From: Verrucomicrobiota bacterium
GTDB lineage: Bacteria; Chlamydiota; Chlamydiia; Chlamydiales; Rhabdochlamydiaceae
Reading direction: 5' to 3'
Assembly: GCA_018239715.1 (NCBI GenBank)
Contig: JAFEGW010000020.1
Location: 1 to 40,041 of the forward strand
Length of the DNA: 40,041 bases
Shown here: in pieces, positions 1 to 7,952 of the stretch
How positions within the stretch are numbered: position 1 is the first letter of the stretch
Layout of the letters: each line of letters opens with the position of its first letter
Translations under genes and position numbers: made by a program
Notes under the pieces: generated by a model
Seen by the model: only the letters and a program-made list of their open reading frames with translations
Told to the model about the DNA's origin: nothing
Databases searched by the model: none

Positions 1-306
1 TAATCTTTTAGGTACGCTCCCTAATATGGTATGTAGGTTAAGCTGATAAATGGGCGGGTATGGGTTAAGCCTTTCCGGGGCGACGTTAGCATATTTTTCA
101 TCTTGGGAAGTTGAGGAAGCATCATCTTTAGATTTTGCAGGTGGATTCAGGTACTGGATCAAACGAGATGCTAATATCCCACCACAAGCTAGCCCTGCAA
201 GTCCCATAACTAACGGAAGAGCAAGTCGGGTGATCTTACCTTGGAGTGGAAGGTGGGAAAATCCTTGAAAGTAGAGATGAAAACTGTGGCTGATGCGGGA
301 AACCAT
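1..306 (-). CDS. Small membrane protein, N-terminal part (runs off the left edge)
   Basis: Reading the minus strand from an ATG at 306-304 gives an open frame of 102 codons with no stop before the window edge, so the C-terminus is missing. An AAGGA lies 7 bases before the ATG. Residues about 28-51 form one hydrophobic stretch (begins LALPLVMGLAGLACGG) that reads as a transmembrane helix, followed by a polar tail rich in Ser, Asp and Lys. The product resembles no family I recognise. It is transcribed divergently from the PLP-enzyme gene. A plus-strand ORF in the same stretch lacks a ribosome site and is taken as its shadow. Confidence is moderate because only part of the gene is visible. Confidence 0.55.
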   Translation of the reverse strand, partial: MVSRISHSFHLYFQGFSHLPLQGKITRLALPLVMGLAGLACGGILASRLIQYLNPPAKSKDDASSTSQDEKYANVAPERLNPYPPIYQLNLHTILGSVPKRL

Positions 307-546
307 GGTTTTATCCTTATCTTCTTGTTTTTGAAGAATAAGTATAAGGCTAGACTGTCCAGCCTTTACTCTTACCCTTTTGCCAACATAAGATCAATTA
401 TCAGACGTTTTGAGGGTGGCGCCTGCAGGTCCTTTACTTTTTGGATTGTTTGAGACAAGATTATCCCCATGTTAGGCAAATGGTTAGGGATTCTTGGAAT
501 AAGCTTGTGCTGGGCGCATGAGCCCGGAAAATTTATGGAGAAATCA

Positions 547-1656
547 ATGATTGGTTACGGATGCATAGGATTGGAAAACTCTCGCCTGACCATCCCGACT
601 CCCGCCCTTATCTTAGATTTAGATGCCTGCGAAGCCAATATCCAATGCATGAGCACACGCGCCCAAGAAAATGGCATGCATTTACGTCCTCATTGCAAAA
701 GCCATAAGTCTATTAAGATCGCCCAGTTGCAGGTCGAAGCTGGGGCCTTAGGGATTTCATGCGCGACCCTCGGCGAAGCAGAAGTCATGGCCCAAGGCCA
801 GATTCCCGGGATTCTGATTACTTCCCCTGTCGTTTCCCCTGGAAAGATTGCCCGTCTGATAACCATCCATGAAAGGTCGCCAGATATCATGGTTGTCGTG
901 GACAACCCAAGCAATATTGAAGATTTAGCTCGCGCTAACATTTCAAGTACACCTTTGCGTGTCTTGATCGACTTGGATATTGGACAGAATCGGACCGGGG
1001 CCCCATCGATAGAAGAAGCTTTAGCTCTAGCTGGTCTGATCCTTCAAAAGCCCACTCTTCAACTCGTGGGCCTCCAAGCTTATGGAGGTCATTTTCAGCA
1101 TATAGCCAGCTATGAGGAGCGCCTAAGCGCTGTTCGGATGCAAAATGAAAGAATTAAAGAGCTGAGGGATGAGCTGCAAAAAACAATTGCTTCTCCTTTG
1201 ATCGTTACCGGCGGAGGCACAGGCACTTCGGACATCGACCTTAAAGAAGGCGTTTATACGGAGCTGCAGGTAGGATCGTATCTTTTCATGGACGTTGAAT
1301 ATTCCGAGGTGGCTTTGCAACCTAATGGAGAGTCCCCCTTTAAACCTTCTCTTTTTGTGCTGAGTACGGTCGTTAGCTCCCATCCAAATAAGACGATCGT
1401 GGATGCGGGGCTAAAAGCTTTTGCTACTGATGGTCCTAAGCCTCGAGTTTTCTTGGGAGCTTCTCCCGACGCTTTGTATGCGTATCGAGGCGATGAACAT
1501 GGACAGGTTCATGGCGATTCCTTGCCTATTGGGAGCATAATCGAGTTTTTAACGCCTCACTGCGATCCCACAGTAAACCTCTATAACTATTATCACTGTG
1601 TCAGAGGCGGTACTTTAGTGGATATTTGGCCGATCGAAGCCCGTGGGCAGCATTGA
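547..1656 (+). CDS. D-threonine aldolase / D-serine dehydratase-like PLP enzyme (DSD1 family)
   Basis: This is a fold-type III PLP enzyme with an alanine-racemase-like N-terminal barrel. After the opening TIPTPALILDLDA comes RPHCKSHKS, whose Lys is the expected PLP Schiff-base residue, and later VTGGGTGT, a phosphate-binding loop. The C-terminal TPHCDPTVNLYNYYHCVRG contains the His-x-Cys-Asp type metal site of the D-threonine aldolase/DSD1 family and is followed by DIWPIEARG. Such enzymes cleave D-threonine to glycine and acetaldehyde or deaminate D-serine; which substrate applies cannot be read from sequence. I chose the start at 547 because GGAG (537-540) sits 6 bases upstream and the protein then begins just before the conserved region. 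An in-frame ATG at 469 would add 26 unlikely residues. The gene converges on the esterase gene with a 46-base gap. Confidence 0.85.
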   Translation: MIGYGCIGLENSRLTIPTPALILDLDACEANIQCMSTRAQENGMHLRPHCKSHKSIKIAQLQVEAGALGISCATLGEAEVMAQGQIPGILITSPVVSPGKIARLITIHERSPDIMVVVDNPSNIEDLARANISSTPLRVLIDLDIGQNRTGAPSIEEALALAGLILQKPTLQLVGLQAYGGHFQHIASYEERLSAVRMQNERIKELRDELQKTIASPLIVTGGGTGTSDIDLKEGVYTELQVGSYLFMDVEYSEVALQPNGESPFKPSLFVLSTVVSSHPNKTIVDAGLKAFATDGPKPRVFLGASPDALYAYRGDEHGQVHGDSLPIGSIIEFLTPHCDPTVNLYNYYHCVRGGTLVDIWPIEARGQH

Positions 1657-1702
1657 TGTACAATTGCCCCTTTCACTTGCAAGATTCCTGGGAAGTTCTA
1701 AA

Positions 1703-2584
1703 CTAGACTGTCTTCATAAAAGCAGCAATCTCAGCTATAGCTTTTTGCCCCTCGGGAATCTGGGAAGCAAAAAGCTGCCAAGTGTGGATCATCTCCTCAT
1801 ATTTTTGCAGTTTGACTTTCACTTTGCTTTCTTGAGCTTTTTGGGCAAATCGCTCGATTTCATCTAAGAAAAGTTCGCGCGTTCCTGTCTGGATCAATAA
1901 AGGTGGCAGCCCTTTAAGGTCAGCGTATAAAGGAGAAGCTAAGGGGTCTCTGGGATTATGACCCTGCAAATAGAGATCAGCGGCTTTTTGGATCCGATCT
2001 TTTTGAAGGATATCCTTTCCTGCACTGGTATCTAGGGTCTTGCCTGTGAGGGCAAGATCGACCCAGGGGCAGATGCAGATGGCGGCTCTAGGCAAGGGCT
2101 CATGATGATCACGGAGGCTCAGCATCAGGCTCAGTGTGAGTCCCCCGCCCGCTGAAGTTCCTGCGATAAAAATGTTTGCCGGAGGAATTTTTTCTTTAAG
2201 GAGGAATTGATAGGCAAGAAGACAATCTTCCAGTGCGGTCGGAAAAGGATGTTCAGGGGCCAGACGGTAATCGACGGCGAGCACATAACATCCCGTCGCC
2301 TGGGCAAGGCGGCCGATAAAATCTTGATGGGAGTAGAAAGTTCCAGAGATATAACCCCCTCCGTGCAAAAATAGGATGACTCGGTCCTTGGTACATCCGG
2401 GCGTGTGCACCCAAGCAGCAAAAAGCTTACCGATGGAGATTTCTTCAAAGTGAACGTCGGGCTGCGCAGGAAAGCTCGACATAAGCTTTTCAAAACCTTG
2501 CCGAACGCGGGTAATGGAGAGTTCTCCCTTGGGAATATGATCGAACAACGTCTGATAAAATTTTTCTGTTTGAGGATTCAGCAT
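1703..2584 (-). CDS. Alpha/beta hydrolase, hormone-sensitive-lipase family (acetyl esterase/lipase-like)
   Basis: This 293-aa protein has the HSL-family oxyanion motif HGGG at residues 74-77 (LFLHGGGYISG), the family block VLAVDYRLAPEHPFP at about 101-115, and the nucleophile elbow AGTSAGG with Ser144. A later LFLDE and a His in MIHTWQLF complete a plausible Ser-Asp-His triad. Family members hydrolyse short-chain acyl esters in the cytoplasm; the natural substrate is unknown. Length is normal for the family and there is no signal peptide. The upstream region is divergent from a small membrane-protein gene and no clear operon partner is present. Confidence 0.88.
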   Translation of the reverse strand: MLNPQTEKFYQTLFDHIPKGELSITRVRQGFEKLMSSFPAQPDVHFEEISIGKLFAAWVHTPGCTKDRVILFLHGGGYISGTFYSHQDFIGRLAQATGCYVLAVDYRLAPEHPFPTALEDCLLAYQFLLKEKIPPANIFIAGTSAGGGLTLSLMLSLRDHHEPLPRAAICICPWVDLALTGKTLDTSAGKDILQKDRIQKAADLYLQGHNPRDPLASPLYADLKGLPPLLIQTGTRELFLDEIERFAQKAQESKVKVKLQKYEEMIHTWQLFASQIPEGQKAIAEIAAFMKTV

Positions 2585-2692
2585 CTATCACCTATTTTTT
2601 TTAATTTAGCTAGAACGAGGATGTAAAAGAAAGAAGTTTTTCGCTTTTAATGCAGTTATGCTATTATTTTGACCTCAATTGATAGAAAAAAC

Positions 2693-3052
2693 ATGACAAT
2701 TTACTTTAAAAGTATCGGGACCCTTGTTGCATCTACGATGGTCAGCTCATTAGTAGTTCAGCTGATGCCTGCCTATTTTCCGCCGGCGGTTGCTGCCCAG
2801 AGTATTGCTTTAGGAGTTCTGCAGGGTGCTTCTGCCCTTGCTCGGTATTGCTATCGCCCTGAGCCGTATAGGCAAAATACCCCCAAGCTAGCTTTTGATA
2901 CTCTGTTGATGAATGCAGGAGTAGGACTCTGTTTTTATGTTTTCTCTTCCTATGTGCTGAGGTCAAATTCAGTGTCAGCGAAAGGAATTGGACTTCTGAC
3001 CCTTATTTCGACTTCTACTTTTGTTGCTATTAATCGTGATTCAAAACTTTAA
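2693..3052 (+). CDS. Small hypothetical membrane protein
   Basis: The predicted 119-aa product has several hydrophobic segments: about residues 5-35 (VASTMVSSLVVQLMPAYF), a second near 40-50, and two towards the C-terminus (NAGVGLCFYVFSSYVL and GIGLLTLISTSTFVAI). It looks like a small inner-membrane protein with 3-4 helices. I recognise no family. The ATG at 2693 was chosen; an in-frame TTG at 2669 would add eight residues. Neither has a strong ribosome site. The gene is followed by an AT-rich stretch that separates it from the MazF-like gene. Confidence 0.5.
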   Translation: MTIYFKSIGTLVASTMVSSLVVQLMPAYFPPAVAAQSIALGVLQGASALARYCYRPEPYRQNTPKLAFDTLLMNAGVGLCFYVFSSYVLRSNSVSAKGIGLLTLISTSTFVAINRDSKL

Positions 3053-3153
3053 TAATAATTTAATTAAATATTAATATTATTAAATAATCTGATTGTATTT
3101 ATCTAATATATGTATTTTGTTAAAATGTAATAAACTTAGTTATATTTTAAATT
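3053..3153. promoter_or_regulatory. AT-rich leader upstream of the MazF-like gene
   Basis: These roughly 100 bases are nearly all A and T, with runs such as TTAATTAAATATTAATATT, and contain no ORF. The stretch lies immediately before the ATG at 3154. Similar AT-rich tracts precede the 643-aa coiled-coil gene and the kinase gene in this window. It probably carries a promoter, but the many TATAAT-like words make it impossible to choose a single -10 element. Confidence 0.35.
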
Positions 3154-3954
3154 ATGGGTGTATTTCGTCGCGCGAGTCTGCCTTATCACTCTATAGGGTC
3201 TCCTCTCATGCCCCCCAAAAATCAGTCCCGACCGCCTAAATCCCGCCGATCTTTTTCCCGCTTTTCCCCGGGCGCTATTTTGAAGGGCCTCCAAAATCCT
3301 AATGAAGGGCAACATGTTCTCCAGCAAAAGAATGGAAACAGGTTCAATGTGGTTGTTTCCTCTGTAGAATCACAGGCAGAAACTCAGAATATCAACTTGG
3401 TTCCTCTCCGCGGATTAAAACCGAATGAAGAAATCTATCGGCATGAAACCGTGATCCATCCCGATAGGATAAACCGGTTGTTCAAAAAGTCTGTTGCCCT
3501 CACAAGCCAACCTTACACGCTTGCTCTTCCATCGCTGAAAGGAGCTATTCTGTGGGGAACTATTTTTTCTCCCGAGTTAGAAAGAATAAGAGCGGGCATC
3601 AGGATTGCTATGGATGCTATTTTGCGCGATTTTAATAAAAAACCTTCGTATCGAAGAGGAGATATGATCCTTATCGAAAAAAATGGAAAAGTTTCGAAAG
3701 GGATAGTGATTTCGAATGACATCGGCAACACCCACTCCCCTCTTCTCACGGTCGTCAGTTGTTCGGAAGAAACCAAGACGCAGAATCGTTTTGAAATGGT
3801 AGTGACAAACAATCTGAAGTCTGTGCGCGTGAAAAGCCATGATATCCAGACGATCGATAAAGCTTATGTCTCCCGCAAAATAGGAAACATCCCTGAATGC
3901 GAGATGTTAAAAATCACCACGAAAATTCATTGGGGCATCGGGATCAAAGCGTAA
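3154..3954 (+). CDS. Unknown N-terminal domain fused to a degenerate MazF/PemK-like domain
   Basis: The C-terminal 100 residues (about 166-266) follow the MazF/PemK/EndoA layout in order. YRRGDMILIE matches the opening strand, VISNDIGNTHSP matches the conserved VIxNDIGNxxSP block, and KSVRVKSHDIQTIDK matches the SVxLxxQIRTIDK block. The family Arg-Pro before the VI strand, whose Arg is catalytic in EndoA-type RNases, reads Ser181-Lys182 here, and the catalytic Thr position aligns with Ser204. Catalysis as an ACA-type mRNA interferase is therefore doubtful. The N-terminal 165 residues are basic and proline/serine-rich at first and match nothing I know. No MazE-like antitoxin gene precedes it. 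The start at 3154 has no good ribosome site; an ATG at 3208 is an alternative. The fold call is from motif reading only. Confidence 0.6.
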   Translation: MGVFRRASLPYHSIGSPLMPPKNQSRPPKSRRSFSRFSPGAILKGLQNPNEGQHVLQQKNGNRFNVVVSSVESQAETQNINLVPLRGLKPNEEIYRHETVIHPDRINRLFKKSVALTSQPYTLALPSLKGAILWGTIFSPELERIRAGIRIAMDAILRDFNKKPSYRRGDMILIEKNGKVSKGIVISNDIGNTHSPLLTVVSCSEETKTQNRFEMVVTNNLKSVRVKSHDIQTIDKAYVSRKIGNIPECEMLKITTKIHWGIGIKA

Positions 3955-3978
3955 GGGTCTCCAAGATCTATAGAGTGT

Positions 3979-4437
3979 TCAAGGAGCGGCACTACTTTCT
4001 GAATCTTTCCAGGATGCGAATAGTGCTTTGAAACGCTCTAAGATAAATTGCCTTACCTTTATCCAGTCTTTAGGTAGAACTTCTTGCATCCCTGCCTCTT
4101 TACATTTTTGGATGACATCAGGCTCTTTTATGCTCGAGCAGCCTACAACTAAGGCATCCGGATGTTGTTTTAAAAGCACTCTCGTTATTTCATCCCCTTT
4201 TTTGGGGTCCATATTAAAATCCATCACTGTAATATGATAACCACCATTTCTTGTCCAAAGATCCAAAGTTTCCGGTTCGCTATAAGCGCAGTCTGTTACG
4301 GAGGGGAAACCTAGCTCATTTACGGATCTTTCGATAACTTTTCTAATTCCTGTGCAATGAATGGGCAAGTCATTTACCACTAAACATCTGAATACGTGAA
4401 CTGGTGCTCGTACTGCTGCTGCCACAGTCTCCTCCAT
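3979..4437 (-). CDS. Stand-alone CheY-like receiver domain
   Basis: The 152-aa protein is one receiver domain with no output domain. The first strand ends in CLVVNDL (Asp23 in the acidic pocket, with Asn22 in place of the first acid). Strand three gives ITVMDFNM with the likely phospho-acceptor Asp73, strand four VVGCSS supplies the conserved Ser/Thr (Ser101 or Ser102), and strand five EVLPKD supplies Lys123. These are the residues needed for phosphorylation-dependent switching. No histidine kinase gene is adjacent, so the partner is encoded elsewhere. The ATG is preceded by a weak ribosome site; a GTG four codons in is possible but sits too close to the GGAGGAG. It may act through protein-protein contacts as CheY does. 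Confidence 0.75.
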   Translation of the reverse strand: MEETVAAAVRAPVHVFRCLVVNDLPIHCTGIRKVIERSVNELGFPSVTDCAYSEPETLDLWTRNGGYHITVMDFNMDPKKGDEITRVLLKQHPDALVVGCSSIKEPDVIQKCKEAGMQEVLPKDWIKVRQFILERFKALFASWKDSESSAAP

Positions 4438-4501
4438 GGGTTAATTTGTAAATTTTGTATTAAGATCGGAATATTGTCGAAAGGAAAAAACAGAAGAAGA
4501 C

Positions 4502-4780
4502 TTATTTTCCCGACTGCTTTTGAGAGTCTTTATAAAACCGTATCATATCCTGAAGAAGAGCATTATCTTTCATAATTTCAGGAGGGGTCGGAACGTCGGT
4601 TTCGTTGGGATGAGCAGCTTGGATTTTTTTTCCTGTCAAAGTTGTTTTCTTTGATGATTTTTTCCAGACTTTGGCTGATTGAGCAGCAGCCTGGGATGCC
4701 CGCTGAGAATAATGTCTGACCAGCGGATTCGAAGGTGCTATCTGAGAGGTGATCGCATATAAAATAATTCTTCCGGCCAT
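4502..4780 (-). CDS. Short basic hypothetical protein
   Basis: This is a 92-aa, Lys- and Ser-rich protein with an Ala/Gln helix (QRASQAAAQSAKVWKK) and no membrane segment beyond a mildly hydrophobic start (MAGRIILYAI). An AAGAGA lies upstream of the ATG. I recognise no family. It lies in the same direction as the receiver gene, 64 bases upstream of it, and could share a transcript. An overlapping minus-strand ORF in another frame has no better support. Confidence 0.45.
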   Translation of the reverse strand: MAGRIILYAITSQIAPSNPLVRHYSQRASQAAAQSAKVWKKSSKKTTLTGKKIQAAHPNETDVPTPPEIMKDNALLQDMIRFYKDSQKQSGK

Positions 4781-4898
4781 TGAATTCTCTTTTAGGCAAA
4801 AATTATAATTTAAAAAGTTATTAAAAATAAACCGTTATCTGGATTTGTTGTGTTTAAACTTTTTTGAGGGTAAACTACTTATTCTCAAGGAGTTTTTG

Positions 4899-5465
4899 AT
4901 GAGCGTTATAAGCAATATCACTCAGGGTTTTTTCAATCTAACCTATGAATCTAAAACCGTGATCCCTGCGGATAAAATCCAGTTGGAACCTGTAGATGGT
5001 CATAGAGCGCCGCGTATCCTCGACAACCCCCATGAACCCAAAAATCAAATGGAGCAACTCTCTAGAAAGATCATTTCTTATTTAGAGTTCCATCGCAGCT
5101 CAAACGTCACTTTGATTTTTTATAGTGAGCAGGCAGATAACATCCGGCGTGTTCTTGAACTCCTGTATAGTTATCAAGCTCGCATCCAAGTTATGAGAAA
5201 GGGGAAAGGGATAAATATCTCCGCTAGCCTTGTCGAGCGTGATGACTATGATTTAAGTGTACAAATTCAAAAAAACAGCTTGGAATCGGAATCTGATCCT
5301 GCATCGACGGAACTTAACGATTCTATCTTCATTGGGTGTAAAGAGTCGTATAATGCCTTAGTAAGTTTTGCAAATAGAAAAAATACCATTCGCAAATATC
5401 AAATGTTGCCTTCTGCTCATTCTTTTCAAGTCTATGAATATCGTTCATCAGACGTTATTTTTTAG
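4899..5465 (+). CDS. Hypothetical protein, 188 aa
   Basis: The ATG at 4899 is preceded by AAGGAG with a 6-base spacer, which settles the start over an ATG 54 bases upstream. The protein is soluble, mixed alpha/beta and has no signal peptide. A helix-strand pattern around LIFYSEQADNIRRVLELL suggests a small globular domain. I cannot assign a family or function. It is transcribed away from the 92-aa gene and toward the rubrerythrin gene, with a 124-base gap that shows no clear terminator. Confidence 0.6.
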   Translation: MSVISNITQGFFNLTYESKTVIPADKIQLEPVDGHRAPRILDNPHEPKNQMEQLSRKIISYLEFHRSSNVTLIFYSEQADNIRRVLELLYSYQARIQVMRKGKGINISASLVERDDYDLSVQIQKNSLESESDPASTELNDSIFIGCKESYNALVSFANRKNTIRKYQMLPSAHSFQVYEYRSSDVIF

Positions 5466-5589
5466 TGAAATGCACGAGGCTCTATTGCATTCGAGATAGA
5501 TGACTAAAGTTTTTGGGCAATTTGATTAGACTCAAAACATCAAAAAGACTACAGAGAAAGCAAAGGATTAACTCTCAAAGAAGGAATGT

Positions 5590-6189
5590 ATGTTAAAAAA
5601 AGTATGTTCACTTTCTCTTTCACTCGTCTTATTAACAGGCTGCGGCGAAAAAGAAAAATACGCAGAAACAGAGGATCTTCAAGCAAGAGATCCTACAACA
5701 AAGAACCTGCTTTATGCTTTTGCCGGAGAATGCCAAGCTAATCGAAAATATCTCGCCTTTGCAAAAGTAGCTGATCAAGAGGGCTATCCAGGGGTTGCTC
5801 GGCTTTGGCGTGCTGCTGCTGCTGCAGAAGCGATCCATGCACGGAATCACCTGGATGTCTTAGGTCTGGTCAAATCAACAGAGGGAAATCTCCAAGGCGC
5901 TGTCGAAGGTGAGCAAGATGAATTTACAACTATGTACCCTAAATTCATCAAAACAGCCGAAGAAGCTGGACGAAAAGATGCTGCCCAAAGTATGCAATGG
6001 GCTTTTAAAGTCGAACAATTGCATTACAACATGTTCCTTGCCGATCTGGACGAACTCAAAAAAGGAGAAAACCCTGCGGATAGCAATTATTGGGTCTGTA
6101 GGGTTTGCGGAAATACGGTTCCTGATGCACCTCCTGAACAATGCGATATTTGCGGGTCGCCCCAAAGTAATTTTTTCAAAATAGATTAA
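5590..6189 (+). CDS. Rubrerythrin with a lipoprotein signal peptide
   Basis: The protein has the two rubrerythrin modules. The first is a ferritin-like di-iron four-helix domain with ligand motifs GECQANRKY (Glu47), AEAIHARNH (Glu80, His83), VEGEQDEF (Glu106 or Glu108) and VEQLHY (Glu142, His145). The second is a C-terminal rubredoxin-like FeCys4 site made by WVCRVCG (Cys170, Cys173) and CDICG (Cys185, Cys188). Rubrerythrins reduce hydrogen peroxide, normally in the cytoplasm. Here the N-terminus MLKKVCSLSLSLVLLTGCG is a lipoprotein signal with lipobox LTGC (Cys18), predicting an envelope-anchored enzyme. An AAGGA precedes the ATG. The stop overlaps the convergent rlmD stop by four bases. Confidence 0.92.
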   Translation: MLKKVCSLSLSLVLLTGCGEKEKYAETEDLQARDPTTKNLLYAFAGECQANRKYLAFAKVADQEGYPGVARLWRAAAAAEAIHARNHLDVLGLVKSTEGNLQGAVEGEQDEFTTMYPKFIKTAEEAGRKDAAQSMQWAFKVEQLHYNMFLADLDELKKGENPADSNYWVCRVCGNTVPDAPPEQCDICGSPQSNFFKID

Positions 6190-7502
6190 GATAAAGTCAG
6201 CTGGACAAGGGTTTCAACATGGACGGTTTGCGGGAACATATCAAACGGCTGAGCCGCATTCACTTGATATCCCTTCTCTCGCAGAATCGCTAAATCTCGA
6301 GCTAAAGTCGCAGGATCGCAAGAAATATAGACCAGGCGCCGGGGTTTTAAAGCGGCTAATTTTTCTAGGAAGGAAAGTTCGCATCCTTTCCGAGGCGGGT
6401 TCAAGACTGCTACATCGATATGCGAGAGCGTTCCGATAAAATCTTCCGCAGCAGCGCAGACAAAGGCAGCATTTTTAATATGATTTCTTTGGGCATTTTC
6501 CTGAGCATCGGAGATAGCATCAGGGACGCATTCAACTCCAATGACTTTTTCCACATGGGATGCTAGAATCAAAGAGAGCGTACCCACCCCGCAATAGGCG
6601 TCGAGCAAAGTCTCGTCCCCTTTTAAGTCGCAAAACTCTAAGGCTGTTTGGTAGAGGTTTTCCGCTTGGGAGGGATTGACTTGAAAGAAAGAGGCTGGTG
6701 ATACCTTGAAAAACATCCCGCAGATTTTATCGACGATAGAGCCATGGCCGGCTAATGTTCTAAAAGTTTCGCCAAGAATAACATTGCCAGGGGTGGAATG
6801 AATATTTTGCACGACCCCTTTGATTTCAGGAAAGGACTCCATGATCTTTTCAGCGATGGAGGGTAAAAGAGGTGACCCTTTTCCTTGCGTGACCAAAACA
6901 ACTAGCACTTGGCTGGTATGGACGGCGGTCTTGATGATCACATGGCGTAAAGAGGGATCGGGATGGGTTTGCAAGATCTGCTTCACATGCGCAAAGACTC
7001 GCTCTCCCAGAGGACAATGGATATAGCACTTCTCGATTTCGACGATTTCATGAGAGTTGAAGGCATAAAGGCCCATATGCAAAGTCGCATCTAAAACGAC
7101 AGGAAGCTGAATCTTGTTGCGGTAAGCCAGCGGGCTGGGTGAAGGAACGCAAGGAGCTACCGGCACATCAAAGATCTTGCCAATCCTTTCGAAGGAGTCG
7201 ACGACGCGTTGCCGCTTAGCCTCGAGCTGGCTCGCATAGTCTAAATGCATCAGCTGGCATCCGCCGCATCTTCCAAAGACAGGACAGGGAGGGACGACGC
7301 GCTGGGACGACGTCTTTTCATAAGAGATGACTTGAGCTCGGGCAAAGTTTTTCCGGACTTCTTTGATGGAGGCCGTGACAGTCTCGCCGGGCAAAACTCC
7401 CTCGACAAAGACCGTAAAGCCGTGGTAGTCCCCTATACCTTCTCCATGGATACCTAGGCGTTTGATAGTTAGAGAAATGTTTTGATGGAGCGTGGGTTTC
7501 AT
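6186..7502 (-). CDS. rlmD: 23S rRNA (uracil-5-)-methyltransferase, RlmD/TrmA family
   Basis: At 438 aa this has the RlmD (RumA) layout. A TRAM-type beta-barrel occupies about residues 5-62. The iron-sulfur cysteines lie in CPVFGRCGGC (Cys73, 79, 82) plus a later Cys in IEKCYIHCP. The SAM-binding block is LLDAYCGVGTLSL, followed by VLNPPRKGCE and the catalytic-cysteine block VYISCDPATLARD. RlmD adds a methyl group to C5 of a 23S rRNA uridine (U1939 in E. coli). Closely related paralogues in the family target other uridines, so the exact site is inferred. It converges on the rubrerythrin gene and is preceded by the small lipoprotein gene in the same orientation with a 36-base gap. Confidence 0.9.
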   Translation of the reverse strand: MKPTLHQNISLTIKRLGIHGEGIGDYHGFTVFVEGVLPGETVTASIKEVRKNFARAQVISYEKTSSQRVVPPCPVFGRCGGCQLMHLDYASQLEAKRQRVVDSFERIGKIFDVPVAPCVPSPSPLAYRNKIQLPVVLDATLHMGLYAFNSHEIVEIEKCYIHCPLGERVFAHVKQILQTHPDPSLRHVIIKTAVHTSQVLVVLVTQGKGSPLLPSIAEKIMESFPEIKGVVQNIHSTPGNVILGETFRTLAGHGSIVDKICGMFFKVSPASFFQVNPSQAENLYQTALEFCDLKGDETLLDAYCGVGTLSLILASHVEKVIGVECVPDAISDAQENAQRNHIKNAAFVCAAAEDFIGTLSHIDVAVLNPPRKGCELSFLEKLAALKPRRLVYISCDPATLARDLAILREKGYQVNAAQPFDMFPQTVHVETLVQLTLS

Positions 7503-7538
7503 AGGGGGGTTATTTTACAGGATTTCTAGAAAAGATGA

Positions 7539-7850
7539 TTAATCTTTTTTCAGTCGATCGGCGATGATTTTGATATCTTGCAGCACGCGCCGGTGCCTTT
7601 TGAAGAGACTATAGGCAATATAAGCGGCTGCTCCTAAGACGATAAGGGCGATGATCCCCATGATTTGCATATTTGCTGTCGAACGTGCGACCTCTTCCGT
7701 ATTTTTTTGGATGACCTCGCTCGAGTGTTGGACGGTCGCAGTATTTTTCTTCAGGTTCTCGGTGCTATCTTGCATGTTCGCATTCATTTCTTTGAGCTGG
7801 CCGCAGCTGCATAGCCCCAACATAGCGACAACTAAAGCCAAGATACGCAT
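7539..7850 (-). CDS. Small coiled-coil lipoprotein with a transmembrane helix
   Basis: The 103-aa product starts with a lipoprotein signal (MRILALVVAMLGLCSCG, lipobox LCSC, Cys16). A polar coiled-coil stretch of repeated Asn, Thr and Ser follows (about residues 20-60, for example STENLKKNTATVQHSS). A second hydrophobic helix covers about 62-82 (IMGIIALIVLGAAAYIAY), and the tail is basic. Topology would tether both ends of the coil to membranes, but the function is unknown. It lies just upstream of rlmD on the same strand and may be co-transcribed. Confidence 0.65.
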   Translation of the reverse strand: MRILALVVAMLGLCSCGQLKEMNANMQDSTENLKKNTATVQHSSEVIQKNTEEVARSTANMQIMGIIALIVLGAAAYIAYSLFKRHRRVLQDIKIIADRLKKD

Positions 7851-7952
7851 GAGAATGACCCTCTTAATCGCTATATTGTTTTTTTATTATTTCTCAGCAA
7901 GAGGAATTTGATATTCCTTCTCATTAAACAGATCTCAAGTTAAGATCAAAAA

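Noticed and set aside
50-268. Plus-strand ORF at the left edge
   Set aside because: No ribosome site, atypical protein composition, and the minus strand holds a better frame with a Shine-Dalgarno sequence and a membrane helix.
346-366. AAGGCT/AGCCTT hairpin in the divergent region
   Set aside because: Six base pairs with a nine-base loop and no T-run; it lies between divergent genes, where a terminator is not expected.
2669-3153. Antitoxin partner for the MazF-like gene
   Set aside because: The preceding gene encodes a small membrane protein and lies about 100 AT-rich bases away; nothing resembles MazE.
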